In this document: positions 36,801-44,755 of the stretch, one piece after another
Layout: each line of letters opens with the position of its first letter
Position numbering within the stretch: the first letter of the stretch is position 1
Assembly: GCF_039555335.1 (NCBI RefSeq)
Contig: NC_092644.1
Coordinates: forward strand, 51,101,281-51,165,280
Direction of reading: 5' to 3'
Length of the DNA stretch: 64,000 nucleotides
Source: Amphiura filiformis
Taxonomy: Eukaryota > Echinodermata > Ophiuroidea > Amphilepidida > Amphiuridae
Position numbers and translations under genes: made by a program
The notes under the pieces: model-generated
What the model was told of the DNA's origin: nothing
Seen by the model: the letters and a program-made list of their open reading frames with translations, nothing else
The model's database searches: none

Positions 36801-39800
36801 TGATCTATATCAGTGCTTGTACATATGTAACACAAATGTGCCACACCATACATTGTAGGTATATGCTAGGTGAATTCAAATTTGCCATCAAACTGCATCA
36901 TTTTATATATCAAATTAAAGCCCTTGAGTAAACAAAGCCAAACCTGAAAACGTTTTTTTCATAGCACTTTCGGTAGCAAAGTTACATCTTGTCAAAGATT
37001 GACTTTCATCAAAAAGATTCAGCTAGCAAAATTCCCCAAAACGGCATTTCGGGGTGTTTCTAGATCTTAGTCTCATTATGATAGCAGCTTTTTTAATGGA
37101 ACTGCTATCAAAATCCTCTAAAATTCCATGTGCGATTGTCTTATCACCATAAAAAATCATATATTTGGGTCAAGTGAAGTATACAGTACGGGCATAACGG
37201 TGAATTCAACGATCGATGGATCCACCGACATCGGTGGATTCACCGTTCATGATGACATTGAGTCGGGCAACAAAATTCTACAAAATTTCAGAATTAAGTA
37301 CAAAATAAATTTATTTTATTATTTTGGATGTTGGTTTTTGCAAATACTGATTTTAAGTGAAGAAAATTGATCTTAAATGTCGCGATAATTGCTGTGGCAG
37401 AATCGGTGTGCGAATTGCCATTTTGTTTTGTTGTTTTTCATCGCCTCTGCGAATGTGCGGCACTACATTTTAATATTCATGCACGGGTCATCGGCAAAAT
37501 GGCCAATTTCCAAAAGTTCATGACAACTTTTTCCATGATATTTATCCATTTGCATCCGAGTGATGAGGCTAAAAATTAATTAATTTACATATTCATTGCT
37601 TATGGACCTCACATACCTTTGACCCACATTTTTCCAAGATGGAGCCTGAAAATTACGATATAGCAGACAAACAAAATGGTTTTCGCCACCAAATCAAAAT
37701 CATTAATCCCAAGTTTTGCACTTGAAAATCATCATTTTTTTCATCATGCACCATAAAAACGCAACGATAAATATTTTTTTGCATCGATGAAATTTAAGAA
37801 TATTTACTAAGGTACAATTTAATCAAGGACAAAAGTGTGTTGTATAAAAAGCCTTTGTGTAGTCTCAGTTGGAAGCGTGATGCGCCGTAGTATCGGTGTA
37901 TTCACCGACATGGTAATGATGGTATCGTTGCATCCACCGATATCGCTGAATAGACCGACCTCGTTGAATTCACCGTTATGCCCGACAAGTCAAAATTTGA
38001 GAATTTGTGCTTACTGGAGGCATTTCGTGTTAAAAGTGGTTAAACAAGCTTTTTAAGATAATTCGAGGGTGCTGAATTTGAAAATGCTGTTTAACCAGTT
38101 CAGTTTTGGAGTCTTAGCCCTCAAAATTCAAAAAAAACAAAATGGCCGCCATTTTCAACATATTTTTGATAATAACTTGAATTTTAAACAGCATAGGAGG
38201 TTAAAAATGGTGGCAATATTCATGTTTATGATGCAGAGGAACCCAAATTGATTGTTACTGAAGTTTCAAGTGGTATGGTTTTGCCGCCATGTTGAATTCC
38301 AAAATGGCCGCCATTTTCATCAAGTTTATGCATTTCCTGCTATAACTTGGATAGTAGGCAGCATAGAAGTTTTAAAATGATGGCAGTACCCATGTTTTTA
38401 ATACCAAGGATTCTAAATTATCTGTTACCTACTATCTGTTGTAACTAGTCACGGTTGCCACCATCTAGAATTCCAAGATGGCCGCCATTTTCATCAAGTT
38501 TCTGCATTTCATGTTATAACTTGGATAGTAGGCAACATAGAAGTTTAAAAATGATGGCAGTACCCATCATTTTGATACCATGGATTACAAATTATCTGCT
38601 ACCTACTACCTGCTGTAACTAGTTAGGGTTGCCACCATTTAGAATTCCAAGATGGCTGCCGTTCATTTAGCAATTTCTGGGTGTATTTCAAAAAACAAAA
38701 TTGTCATCGTTTTCATATAAAGGGTACATTACGTTCTGTGGCTAAATGCACTTTTAATTTAAATTTAATATTAAATTAGTTTTCCAAGTGCATTTAAAAG
38801 GTTAAAGATTTCCAAATTACCTATTATACTTTACACCGTACAACTCATGAATCTGTCAACATTGGCACTTAATGTTACTTACGGCTAATTGTTCCCGTTA
38901 GGATCTTGTAACTATTTCATTCTTTCTATTTGACCTTTCACTTTGTAGTTCAGTGATTCCTAGCTTTAATTGATGCCTTTTAAGGCAAGAGTGCAGAAAC
39001 AGAAGAGACTTGAAAGTCTCTTCTGTTTCTGCACTCTTGTTGGCTGTTAAATGCACACGTATGCACAACCATCTGTGCATGTTAGCTTAGCTTTCATGCA
39101 GCTGCAATTGTTTATACATCCATTGGTACATTTGCATGTTGGTGGTAGATTCTCCTGTGGACAACCCTTTGAGAATAGTATCACACGTGCCTTATCGCAT
39201 CTGTGCACATCATCTGGCATGCACCTTGCAAATGAATTGTGCTAAGAGCTGTCAACAATTGCTTGAAACACCTGTCTTTTGCAGTAGCCAGCAAGCTGTG
39301 ACACACTGTCACAACCAGTTATGAAATAGAAGCAAAGCTTCCACTTGGCAAGGCAGCAGTTCCTGATGGATTTTGTGGATTTGGATGTATTTGGGCTTCT
39401 TACAAATCCTGCCTTCATCCACAGCTGAGTGCATAGCATCTTGTCAAAATAAGCAGCCAGCAAGAGAAGTATATCAGTATCACATACTGAAACCACTACA
39501 GCTTCAGCATTTGTGTTAATGCAATGAAGTACAAAGTGAGTATCCGCCTCCTCATGGCCTCTAGGGCTGTTGTGTCCATCCCTGAATCTGAAGATCTAAC
39601 TTCTGTTATATGCGGTGCAAATCCTCCAGCCACTACAAGTGTTGTGGGTGCAATTGATACAGCATTTGTCATAAGCTGTTGAGATAGGAGCGGCAAGATT
39701 TGCTTTATTCTCTCCAAGTGAGAGAAAGTTCGGTAGAGGAACGTTGTGGTTTTCTATTACCCGGCATACTACTGGTCGATAGCCCGGGTTCGTTTTGTTC

Positions 39801-42800
39801 TGGTTCCAGTCTTGATGGAATCATGCTGGTATCTGTCAAAGGTTACCTCAATCCTCTGAAACTCAGCCGCCACTGCTTATATGCAGACTCCCATTCGACC
39901 ATGGCAGCAAGTGAAATTTGAACAGGCATAAGTTCATGCTGCAGAATCTGGTCCAAGTTGTACGTCCTGCCTTAGAGGCTGTCACAAATCGCTGTAGAAT
40001 GTTTCTATCTGCCTTAAGTATTAGTGGTGTTGTTTATGCAGGCGCTGAAGATCAGGAGTGCCAAGCACTTTACATTAACCGACCAATCCCTGCAGAGTCG
40101 CATATATCCCAACTTAGACGCGCTAGTTCAAGTGGCAACGATTCAGCAGTCTACAAACATCTTGAGGGCAGCGGTCACAGCTTTGACATTGACAAAGTTG
40201 TCATTTTGGACCGTGAACTATGTTGGTTCAGGGAGCAGGGAGTCAAAGAAGTGTGGGTAGAAGCCGAACAACCGTCCCTCAACAGGAGCGGGGGCTTTAG
40301 AGTGAATATGCCACATGGTTGGGATCAGGTCATCAAGCAACTTCCTCATCGATTGACCTGGGATGACCCTAAATCATCCATGGGGGATAAATTCCCCAAT
40401 ATTTTGCCAGGGGGTGGTCCATACAATCATCCCCTCCCAATGTTGACGCCTGTATATGTGTGTTTCCAGCCAAATTAACATGATATTTGGCCATTTTAGC
40501 CTAAAACTGTAAAAAGTGCAAATTTTTGCGTGCATTTGTACCATCATCTTATTCTGTTGACAAAAGGTGCTGGATTCATTATACTTCAAGAAATTTTTCG
40601 ACCCACCCCCCATGTCGTCAAAAAGACATCTATGCCACTAGCACTGGCCAAATCTTTGGTTGCAATATTCTACAGTACAGGAGATGGTACCCCTTGCTGA
40701 AAACATTGAATCATCCGAACGCTGAGACGGCTTCTCCTCATCGAGGTTGTCACGCTGGATGGTGTAATCTCGTTGTACACATACTAACTTTCCAATTGGG
40801 AGTGTTCCATCATCAGCACTTCCCTATACTTGATATGCAAGTTCTCATGTTATATAAGAGAGTACCCATCTGCCTAATGCAGTGATACTTCTTGTGATAC
40901 CTACAATCCCACCGCTCCTCTTCCCAGTACCATTCCACCAGTCTTGGCTATAATCAGGGGATACTTGGTTGAATTTCCGCCCGGACTCCTTTACAACGAA
41001 ATTCCTGCCTGGAATTCAAGGAGGACTTTTGGTGGACATGGTGGAAGGTAGCTCATTTCTGCCATATAAGTGGTACCCCATTTGGCATAGTGGTATGATC
41101 ATACCTAAAAAAGAAAGTTAGCATTCTACTGAAGGCATACAAGTGGAGATCCCAGACACCATCACGGTGTGCTCTGATGAAAGCAAGAGAATGCTCACCA
41201 TGTCCATATATTGCCAGATGATGTGGACAGATGCGATAAGGCACGGGTGATACTATTTTCAAGGGTTGTCCACAGGAGAATCTACCACCAACATCTGATG
41301 CAGTAAGGCTTCATACAAAGTATGCACATTACCAGGCTTGTATTTGGAAACAAGCAGTCACCATTTCTCCAATTCTCCCCAAAGTAACTGACATGGGATG
41401 GACCTAGATAGATAGAACCTGGCTCCACAACTGATGACACTACCTCCAATTCCCAAAGCATGTCATGAGATAGTTTCATGCATGTATAAATGGCAATTGC
41501 AGTTGCAAAAAGGCTAAGCACATTTAACAGCCAACAAGAGTGCAAAAACAGAAGAGGCTAAAGCCATTAATCAGAGTTTGGAATCACTGTACTACGAAGT
41601 GAAAGGTCAAATAGAAAGAATCAAATAGTTGCAAGATCCTAACGGGAACAATTAGCCGTAAGTAAAATCAAGTGCCAATATGTTACCAGTTTTAGGTATA
41701 AAGTGTAAAGTATAGGCCTAGTAGCTAAAAAGCGGCCATTTTGAAATCTTTAACCTTTTAAAATGCACTTGTTCTAAAGAAATTAAAAGTGCATTTAGCC
41801 AGAGAAAGTAACCTACCCTTATGAAAACGATGACAATTTTGTTTTTATGAAACACACCCCAGAAATTACCTAATGAATGGCGGCCATCTTGGAATTCTAG
41901 ATGGTGGTAACCCTAACTAGTTACAACAGATAGTAGGTAACAGATAATTTGGAATCCTTAGTATTAAAAACATGGGTATTGCCATCATTTATAAACTTCT
42001 ACGTTACCTACTATCCAAGTTATAGCAGAAAATGTAGAAACTTGATGAAAATGGCGGCCATTTTGGAATTTAACATGGCAGCAAAACCATACCAGTTAAA
42101 ACTTCAGTAACAATCAATTTGGGTTCCTCTGTATCATAAACATGGATATTGCCACCATTTTTAACCTCCTATGTTGTTTAAAATTCAAGTTATTATCAAA
42201 AATATGTTGAAAATGGCGGCCATTTTGTTTTTTGAATTTTGAGGGTTAAGACTCCAAAACTGAACCGGTTAAACAGCATTTTCGTATTTAGCACCCTCGA
42301 ATTATCTTAAAAAGCTTGTTTAACCACTTTTAACACGAAATGCCTCCAACCTTTTAATAAAGCACAAATTCTCAAATTTTGACCTGTCTATATAGAAAAC
42401 ATATTTATGTAGGTTTCCTTCTTCGGCCAGTTGTTTTAAATTTCTATGTAAATATGCATTGACATTGTCGGTGAATTTGGCTGACTAGCAAATGTGTTAC
42501 TAAGGTTTGCCTGGGATACCTATACAATACATTGTATGACACAGTACATGACCATAAGCCTAGCCCTAAAATATTTTGTCCTGACCTTGTTTCACTTACC
42601 AGCAACAGCCTTCAAAATTTCTCAAACCTTCAATTCTCATAGTAATATTCTGATTTATTTCCATTTAATTTCTGAATACAGATAAAGAAAATCCCGGCAC
42701 CCAACACTACTATAACCCAAGATTTGTATTATGCATTGCACAGCCACAAGACAACAAGCCCTACGAATTCGACTACCAAACATACAAGAGTCGACACAAC

Positions 42801-42954
42801 CAGCGACTAAAATCAGATCGTTGCAAGTTTATGGACACAGTAAAACTATCATATAAATATACAATTACCTAATATCCTTTCCTGATTGTTCGTCATCCTC
42901 TGATTCAGAAGAAGACTCACGTCTTCGACGAAATTGCTTCACTTTTCTAGACAT
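15898..42954 (-). CDS. TLS1: TLS1/C9orf78 orthologue (Hep_59 family, splicing factor)
   Basis: Ten exons on the minus strand: 42954..42869, 33941..33882, 32853..32799, 32277..32207, 30798..30715, 28349..28275, 19402..19274, 18711..18578, 17019..16915 and 15995..15898 (stop TGA). All introns are GT-AG and the phases close to 298 residues; the human protein is 289. Signatures: basic-acidic N-terminus (RRRRESSSESEDDEQ), AVALAMGKKM near residue 50, DPFKLKTGG near 69, AETNRRDEDAEMMKYIEEE at 108-126, YELPEHLQV, EEMLSNQMLSGIPEVDLG at about 169-186, TSFVPTNMAVNYVQHKR at 215-231, and the C-terminus ATDDFHYERF...LRRY. In human and fission yeast this nuclear protein associates with the spliceosome (BRR2/SNRNP200) and affects splice-site choice; that role is taken from the family. 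Introns 1 and 6 are each 8.9 kb. Intron 6 contains a whole GPCR gene and intron 1 a large transposon. Confidence 0.96.
16368..16488. mobile_element. Small foldback MITE in TLS1 intron 9... 3' side
   Basis: TTACCGAATAGGGTGCAAC at the left pairs with GTTGTACCCTATTCGGTAA at the right. Length is 121 bases, and it sits between TLS1 exons 9 and 10. A short CCTAACCC run inside it resembles telomere repeat but has only two or three units. Confidence 0.8.
17144..17351. mobile_element. MITE with TACAGGCTGTATCAAAATGA ends
   Basis: TACAGGCTGTATCAAAATGA pairs with TCATTTTGATATAGCCTGTA. Length is 208 bases. A related remnant lies at 14250-14410. It is in TLS1 intron 8, starting 125 bases upstream of exon 9. 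Confidence 0.85.
17768..17954. mobile_element. Foldback MITE, ATTTTGTAAATTAAATCTAA ends
   Basis: The left arm (TAATACTGGAACTAAAATTT and GTTGCGTCCGAAAAC) pairs over about 60 bases with the right arm (GTTTTCGGACGCAACGTAGC and TTTTAGTTCCAGTATTAGAT). It is non-coding and sits in TLS1 intron 8. Confidence 0.9.
17995..18455. repeat. G-run element with TACCCTAAGCAAGTATTTT repeats (copy 2)
   Basis: CCGGGGGGCCACTTACAT at the left faces a CAAGTGCCCCCCCCC run with CGGG at the right. Also inverted are GTGATGGACACCATGCTCGT and ACGAGCATAGTGTCCACCTT. The interior has four or five ACCCTAAACAAGTATT units. It belongs to the same class as 6129, 31838 and 47543. Confidence 0.7.
19157..19202. repeat. Short inverted repeat, CATCCAAGATGGC
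   Basis: CATCCAAGATGGC and GCCATCTTGGATG form a hairpin with a 20-base loop, 72 bases past TLS1 exon 8-side of exon 7, in intron 7. It may be a MITE remnant. Confidence 0.55.
20211..20552. mobile_element. GGCTATTCCAGTTGAAATCC MITE, tandemly duplicated left half (copy 2)
   Basis: A 132-bp unit starting GCTTCTGGCATGTAATGGGC is repeated at 20211 and 20343 with few changes. The right end (TATGGATTTCAACTGAAATA-GCCC) is complementary to the left end. The element lies in TLS1 intron 6. Confidence 0.8.
20775..21885. mobile_element. Possible DNA transposon remnant, GGCTGTGTACTCT ends
   Basis: GGCTGTGTACTCTAG near 20776 is mirrored by CTGAGAGTACACAGCC near 21866. The interior has no surviving ORF. 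The terminal repeats are short, so this is tentative. Confidence 0.35.
22685..23045. repeat. Minisatellite, TTTTTGGTCAAAAATGTGA
   Basis: About 20 variable units of 16-20 bases, each with the palindromic core TTTTTGGTCAAAAA. The ORF across it (rich in FGQN and FWSK) follows the repeat and is not a gene. It sits in TLS1 intron 6, downstream of the nested GPCR gene. Confidence 0.9.
23948..23953 (-). promoter_or_regulatory. Candidate poly(A) signal of the LRR-GPCR
   Basis: AATAAA on the minus strand begins 36 bases after the GPCR stop codon. Its presence supports a free-standing gene inside the TLS1 intron; use is inferred. Confidence 0.4.
23989..26232 (-). CDS. Leucine-rich-repeat rhodopsin-family GPCR, intronless
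   Basis: A single 747-residue ORF. Residues 1-23 form a signal peptide (MAFPISVIFVLSILVSCIVC). A Cys-rich N-terminal part follows, then about ten 24-residue leucine-rich repeats from about 111 to 365 (pattern LxxLxLxxNxLxxI). A Cys cluster (CC at 380-381, C387, C399) joins these to the seven-helix part. Helices: 409-430, 442-464, 486-508, 529-550, 609-638, 660-683 and 694-714. Class A marks are C486 (extracellular disulphide), DRF at 510-512 in place of DRY, CWVP at 672-675 and NPFLY at 710-714. The layout fits the LGR/relaxin-receptor/GRL101-like group of plasma-membrane receptors; no LDLa module is obvious. Ligand and G protein cannot be read. It lies wholly inside intron 6 of TLS1 on the same strand. 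Two 48-residue LRR pairs (245-292, 293-340) are a recent duplication. Confidence 0.93.
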   Translation of the reverse strand: MAFPISVIFVLSILVSCIVCMAANDHQDWTSYECTCFSEHSGRAKCAKSCYHLHYHIMNDTSKMRKKTEHGNVTCQQSANTTLELSGSNCLESSNPSIQLIQCGNETSVSMGIDLSDRGLEEVSPCMFDGFAEPVVWVDLGNNLLQEISLNMFSNLEHLELLLLRGNRLNNFTSSTFKELTFLDLRDNLLEVIQPGMFEGVHKLLLSNNTVKEVLRDAFDDMVDISHLILSHNKVKKIKSGTFAELANLETLDISYNLLIDIQPRTFTGLVNLHLLQLNHNRVNNIAEDAFAELANLETLEMSHNLLVHIQPGMFAGLVKLHLLQLNHNRVNNIAGDAFAELACLEILNLRQNPLAWIVPDAFYGLDDSAQVLVDKDTSCCFVSSNCSTSEPPTPFLTCKPLLQYNLLRVGVWVVSILAIIANVLGTCAQYRKRLQINQVQYLLITNLSISDFLMGVYLIILLTADLYYGDSFPSHSESWRDSAPCKIAGAISVLSSEASVFFITLISIDRFVRVKYPLRKRQLTIRLTRIVLTILWLIAGILSLVSFVLSNKQNMMIYAVSEVCIGLPISRNHIYAVTEAELQYREYRKWKSYNATYISSYDEESSLAAMYFSIAIFTALNLLCFTVVGLCYACIFIRLRKSSRKSGLAVSKKEIRIAKRLSMLVLTDFLCWVPVGIVSILVQAGAVNIHPVAYVWIATFVLPINSSINPFLYTLGDVIEDKVRMCRNKNNRGNDIPMRQLKGVSP
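26839..27010. mobile_element. GGCTATTCCAGTTGAAATCC MITE (copy 3)
   Basis: It opens with GGCTATTCCAGTTAAAATCC and carries the family blocks GGAAGACATCACCTTAATCT and CCCATTTGAAATTCACACTC. The right end is truncated near TATAGCC. It lies upstream of the GPCR in TLS1 intron 6. Confidence 0.7.
27011..28274. other. TLS1 intron 6, 5' part, no gene seen
   Basis: AT-rich sequence without a supported ORF. At 28030-28190 a poly-T and poly-G tract starts a degenerate stretch of TTTTTGGAC/CCAAAATTTG words. Confidence 0.5.
28430..29100. other. TLS1 intron 5 segment, possible retrotransposon tail
   Basis: The stretch ends TTTTAATAAAATAAATCAAA near 29060, which resembles the 3' tail of a CR1/L2-type non-LTR element on the plus strand. 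No reverse transcriptase is visible, so the assignment is weak. Confidence 0.25.
29560..30510. repeat. Degenerate tandem repeat, CATGAAACTTGGTGGG / GGTCATCTGAGGTCAAATTAG
   Basis: Eight or so units of 95-140 bases share AAACTTGGTGGGTACAGTCA, GGTCAAGGTCACC, AAGGTCATTTTGGGGTCATC and GTCAAATTAGTAAAAACTGT. Early units add TTCTCGGAGACT and GTACGTTCCTCAAACTTG. The array lies in TLS1 intron 5 and ends about 200 bases before exon 5 (seen on the plus strand). Confidence 0.8.
31838..32176. repeat. G-run element (copy 3) beside TLS1 exon 4
   Basis: CCTGGGGGTAC at the left faces GTACCCTTCCCCCCAG at the right. The interior has TTTGGTATATCAATG/TTGGTATATTAATGG units. Its right end is 30 bases from the exon 4 donor at 32206. 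Confidence 0.6.
33510..33752. mobile_element. Foldback MITE, TGTGACATGATCTGGTCCA ends
   Basis: ATGTGACACGATCTGGTCCA then CGGGGGCCAAAGG at the left pairs with CCTTTGGCCCCCATGG then ACCAGATCATGTCAC at the right. Length is about 243 bases, in TLS1 intron 2, 130 bases downstream of exon 2. Confidence 0.85.
34185..34272. repeat. GA-rich microsatellite region
   Basis: Interrupted (GA)n and GGGGAAAG units with a GAGAGAGAGG end, in TLS1 intron 1. Confidence 0.85.
34960..35570. repeat. Related pair of sequences around a 77-bp tandem duplication
   Basis: TTCATTGGTGGAGCACCAGC (34963) and TTCATTGGTAGATCACCAGT (35486) begin two related stretches of about 80 bases, each followed by CTTC.GAGCCT and GATGAGC.CTCC. 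Between them a 77-bp unit starting GGGGCCCCAACCGTCCCGCT is repeated in tandem at 35139-35292 with one difference. Confidence 0.75.
36241..36790. mobile_element. Imperfect foldback region with ACACCCTGTAT motifs
   Basis: The left half (AAGTATACATTTTTGGAAA, CCAGGAATCCAAATATGCAA) pairs with the right half (TTGCATTGCTGGATTCCTTGG, TTTCCAAAAATGTATAG). ACACCCTGTAT occurs twice in the centre-right. The outer ends are unclear. Confidence 0.55.
37189..37984. mobile_element. 0.8-kb element with 24-bp perfect terminal inverted repeats
   Basis: CGGGCATAACGGTGAATTCA then ACGA at 37189-37212 is perfectly complementary to 37961-37984. Subterminal repeats of the kind ATCCACCGA/TCGGTGGATTCACCG occur at both ends (37215-37245, 37885-37945). 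The interior has no gene. It directly abuts the long inverted-repeat element that starts at 37984. Confidence 0.88.
38986..39039. repeat. Perfect 26-bp hairpin at inner edge of left arm
   Basis: CAAGAGTGCAGAAACAGAAG then AGACTT (38986-39011) and its exact complement (39014-39039) are separated by two bases. The corresponding site in the right arm (41540-41562) has only one arm, so the hairpin arose by a local inverted duplication in the left arm. Confidence 0.9.
39242..39717 (-). pseudogene. Decayed transposon protein, EEADT / DTD / TGCD block
   Basis: Read on the minus strand, the first frame gives AGGFAPHITEVRSSDSGMD and TTALEA. One frameshift near 39563 then restores HEEADTHFVLHCINTNAEA, VVVSVCDTDILLLLAAYFDK, LWMKAGF and ITGCDSVSQLAGY. 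This order (AGGF, EEADT, DTDxLLLL, LWMKAG, TGCDxxS) is one I recognise from multi-copy, transposon-type proteins of cnidarians, echinoderms and fish that look like PIN/XPG-type nucleases. That identity is from memory and unverified. No start or full length remains. Confidence 0.6.
40076..40378 (+). pseudogene. Fragment of Penelope-like element tail (GIY-YIG-type endonuclease)
   Basis: The plus-strand reading contains RRASSSGNDSAVYKHLEGSG, HSFD, VVILDRELCWF, GVKEVWVEAEQPSLNRSGG and WDQVIKQLPHRL. This matches in order the C-terminal part of GIY-YIG endonucleases attached to Penelope-like reverse transcriptases, as I recall the family. The catalytic start (YIGET-like) is degraded to YINRP. Codons upstream (39700-40075) do not look like the reverse transcriptase. 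It is interrupted at 40376 by a dispersed repeat. Confidence 0.5.
40376..40639 (+). repeat. Dispersed repeat, CCCCAATATTTTGCCAGGGG family (copy 2)
   Basis: It starts ATGGGGGATAAATTCCCCAA and ends CAAAAAGACATCTATGCCAC, parallel to the copy at 14793. It is inserted within the long inverted-repeat element. Confidence 0.65.
40900..41262 (-). pseudogene. Decayed transposon protein, RYDHT / GGIVGIT block
   Basis: Minus-strand frames give GEHSLAFIRAHRDGVWDLHL, MLTFFFRYDHT and, after frame changes further downstream (about 40970-40860), a GGIVGITRSITALGRW-like stretch. This resembles the second recurring block (YDHTNYARW ... GGIVGIT) of the same transposon-type protein set as the 39.2-39.7 kb pseudogene. 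It lies upstream of that block on the same strand. Several frameshifts make it non-functional. Family recognition is from memory. Confidence 0.5.
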
Positions 42955-43739
42955 TTTTTAGCGTTCCGTTTTGTTTACGTTTTGGCATTGGGAATTTATA
43001 ATTAGGTCTGGGCGAATCGATACTTTTGGTATCGCGTGTACAAGCCAATCAAATATTTTTGGGCGAGAAGCGTACGTGCTTCTCGCTCTGTTTAAGGATC
43101 ACTTTTGACATCTCCATGTAGTGTATTAAATCACATTTGATTATTAGCGGAAGTTGCAACGAAATTATTATTGACACAAGCAGCCGTTATATTTGCACAG
43201 TGCAAGTTGCAGGTTTGTCGTCCACATTTACTCCCACATACTTTGCCTGCGCGATGCATACTTCATAAGCTAGATTATGGCCATAATTTGTCACCATCCT
43301 TAAGATTGAAACCTATTCAGGGTTCATTAATCGGTATCAGGTCCTAGTCTGGACCTGATATCATACACGATCCCAAGAAAAGACTCTATATAGTTTCTAA
43401 AAAAAGAGACAGAAAAGGTTTTTGAACCGCAGAACTGAACGGCTCTTTTCAGAGCCATCAAACTTTACAAACGACCGATATGATTGGTATAATTTTTAAT
43501 ATTCATAGTTTTGAATATTAGGCCTATAAACCAAAAAGCATGGCTTTGGTTATGTACAAATATTTCTTTTTAGAAACCAAGATAGGGTTTCACTATATAG
43601 GCTGTTTAGTACCGGTATATAATTAAGAATTTCTCAGCAGAAGAATTTCTCATTTTTAAAGCAAGGTTAAAGTTTTATAACGAGGTTATTACTGGAAGCA
43701 GGAACCCTCTGTGCCCTTCGCCTTTTTATAATCCGATTT

Positions 43740-44081
43740 TGGAGTTTTGTGGCGTCCGTAGAACCTCAATTTTTGAGTTTTTGCGTAGCATCCGCAAAAA
43801 CTCCGAAATTAAAGTATAGAAAACATTATTAACAATATACGGGCTCAAATCCTCCAATTTTGAAGTTTTTGCGTAGTGTCCGCAAAAACTCTGAAATTGT
43901 AGAAGAAAACATCATTAACAATATTTAAAACGGGCACAAATCCTCCGATTTTAGAGTTTTTGCAGCGTCCACAGAAACTCCGCTTGGAGTTTTTGCGTAT
44001 ATATAGCGTCCACAAAAACTCCGAAATTGGAGGATTTGTGCCCGTTTTAAATATTGTTAATGATGTTTTCTTCTACAATTT
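43740..44081. mobile_element. Foldback with repeated GGAGTTTTTGCGTAGCGTCC words
   Basis: Arms 43894-43951 and 44024-44081 are 57-58 bases long with one mismatch (AAGAAAACATCATTAACAAT against its complement). Around and between them GAGTTTTTGCG-TAGTGTCCGCAAAAACTC recurs about four times and is itself a short hairpin. Confidence 0.9.
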
Positions 44082-44391
44082 TAGAGTTTTTAAACAAATA
44101 AGGTAAAAAGTGTCCACCAAATGCCTTCATTTGGCGCTCAGGCTCATTTTGTAAAATTTTCTAACGACTGAGGCAGCTCAGACACTCCTGCAAATAACCA
44201 TTTCTTTTTTTATAGCTGCACTACATGTATCACAAGTAGGCTGGTTCTATTTTGGAAATGTGCTTACTTAATTTGCGTAAAAGATGGCAACCAAGTAATT
44301 CGGATATGATGAATTCAAATATTTTGTTTGCCAAGGTATATTGGAATCTCAATCTCACGACCCTAAAAAGACCCCAAGCCCCTATTATCAC

Positions 44392-44755
44392 CAGTGGCGG
44401 CGTATATTTCTTTTAGACATTGGGGATGGAGTTGGGAAAAATTCTTGAAGTACAGTAAAGCAAGCCTTTTGGCGACAGAATAAGTTTTATGGCACAACTG
44501 CTCGCATAGCGTGCGAAAAATTTTGTTATTTTGAAGCTAAAGTGATGAAATGTGGTTTAAAAGTAGAATAAATGCGCGCGAAGCGCGAGAAAATGTCCAC
44601 TTTGGGGGCTAAAATGGGCAAATATGAGGTTTACTAATTTGGTCAGAAACCCATTATCAGGCGTCAACATTAGGTGGATGATTGTATGGACCATCCCCCT
44701 GGCAAAATATTGGGGGGAATGTATCCCCCATCCCCCTGGGATCTAGATCTACGCC
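44392..44755 (-). repeat. Dispersed repeat, CCCCAATATTTTGCCAGGGG family (copy 3)
   Basis: On the minus strand it reads GTAGATCTAGATCCCAGGGG, then the family core, ending GAAATATACGCCGCCACTGG. It is longer than the other copies and has a GCGCGCGAAGCGCGAG insert near 44575. Confidence 0.65.

Larger units (their letters stand above)
37984..42388. mobile_element. 4.4-kb transposon with arms over 1 kb in inverted orientation
   Basis: Outer ends GACAAGTCAAAATTTGAGAA (37984) and TTCTCAAATTTTGACCTGTC (ending 42388) are complementary. The homology continues inward through CACCCTCGAATTATCTTAAA, AAATGGCGGCCATTTT and CCTAACGGGAACAATTAGCC to about 39235 on the left and 41205 on the right. The left arm holds three copies of a 177-bp unit (AAGATGGCCGCCATTTTC near 38292, 38470 and 38642), the right arm two. 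Between and partly within the arms are decayed minus-strand coding blocks and a plus-strand endonuclease fragment. The whole sits in TLS1 intron 1. It is read as a degraded large DNA transposon; the superfamily is not established. Confidence 0.8.
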
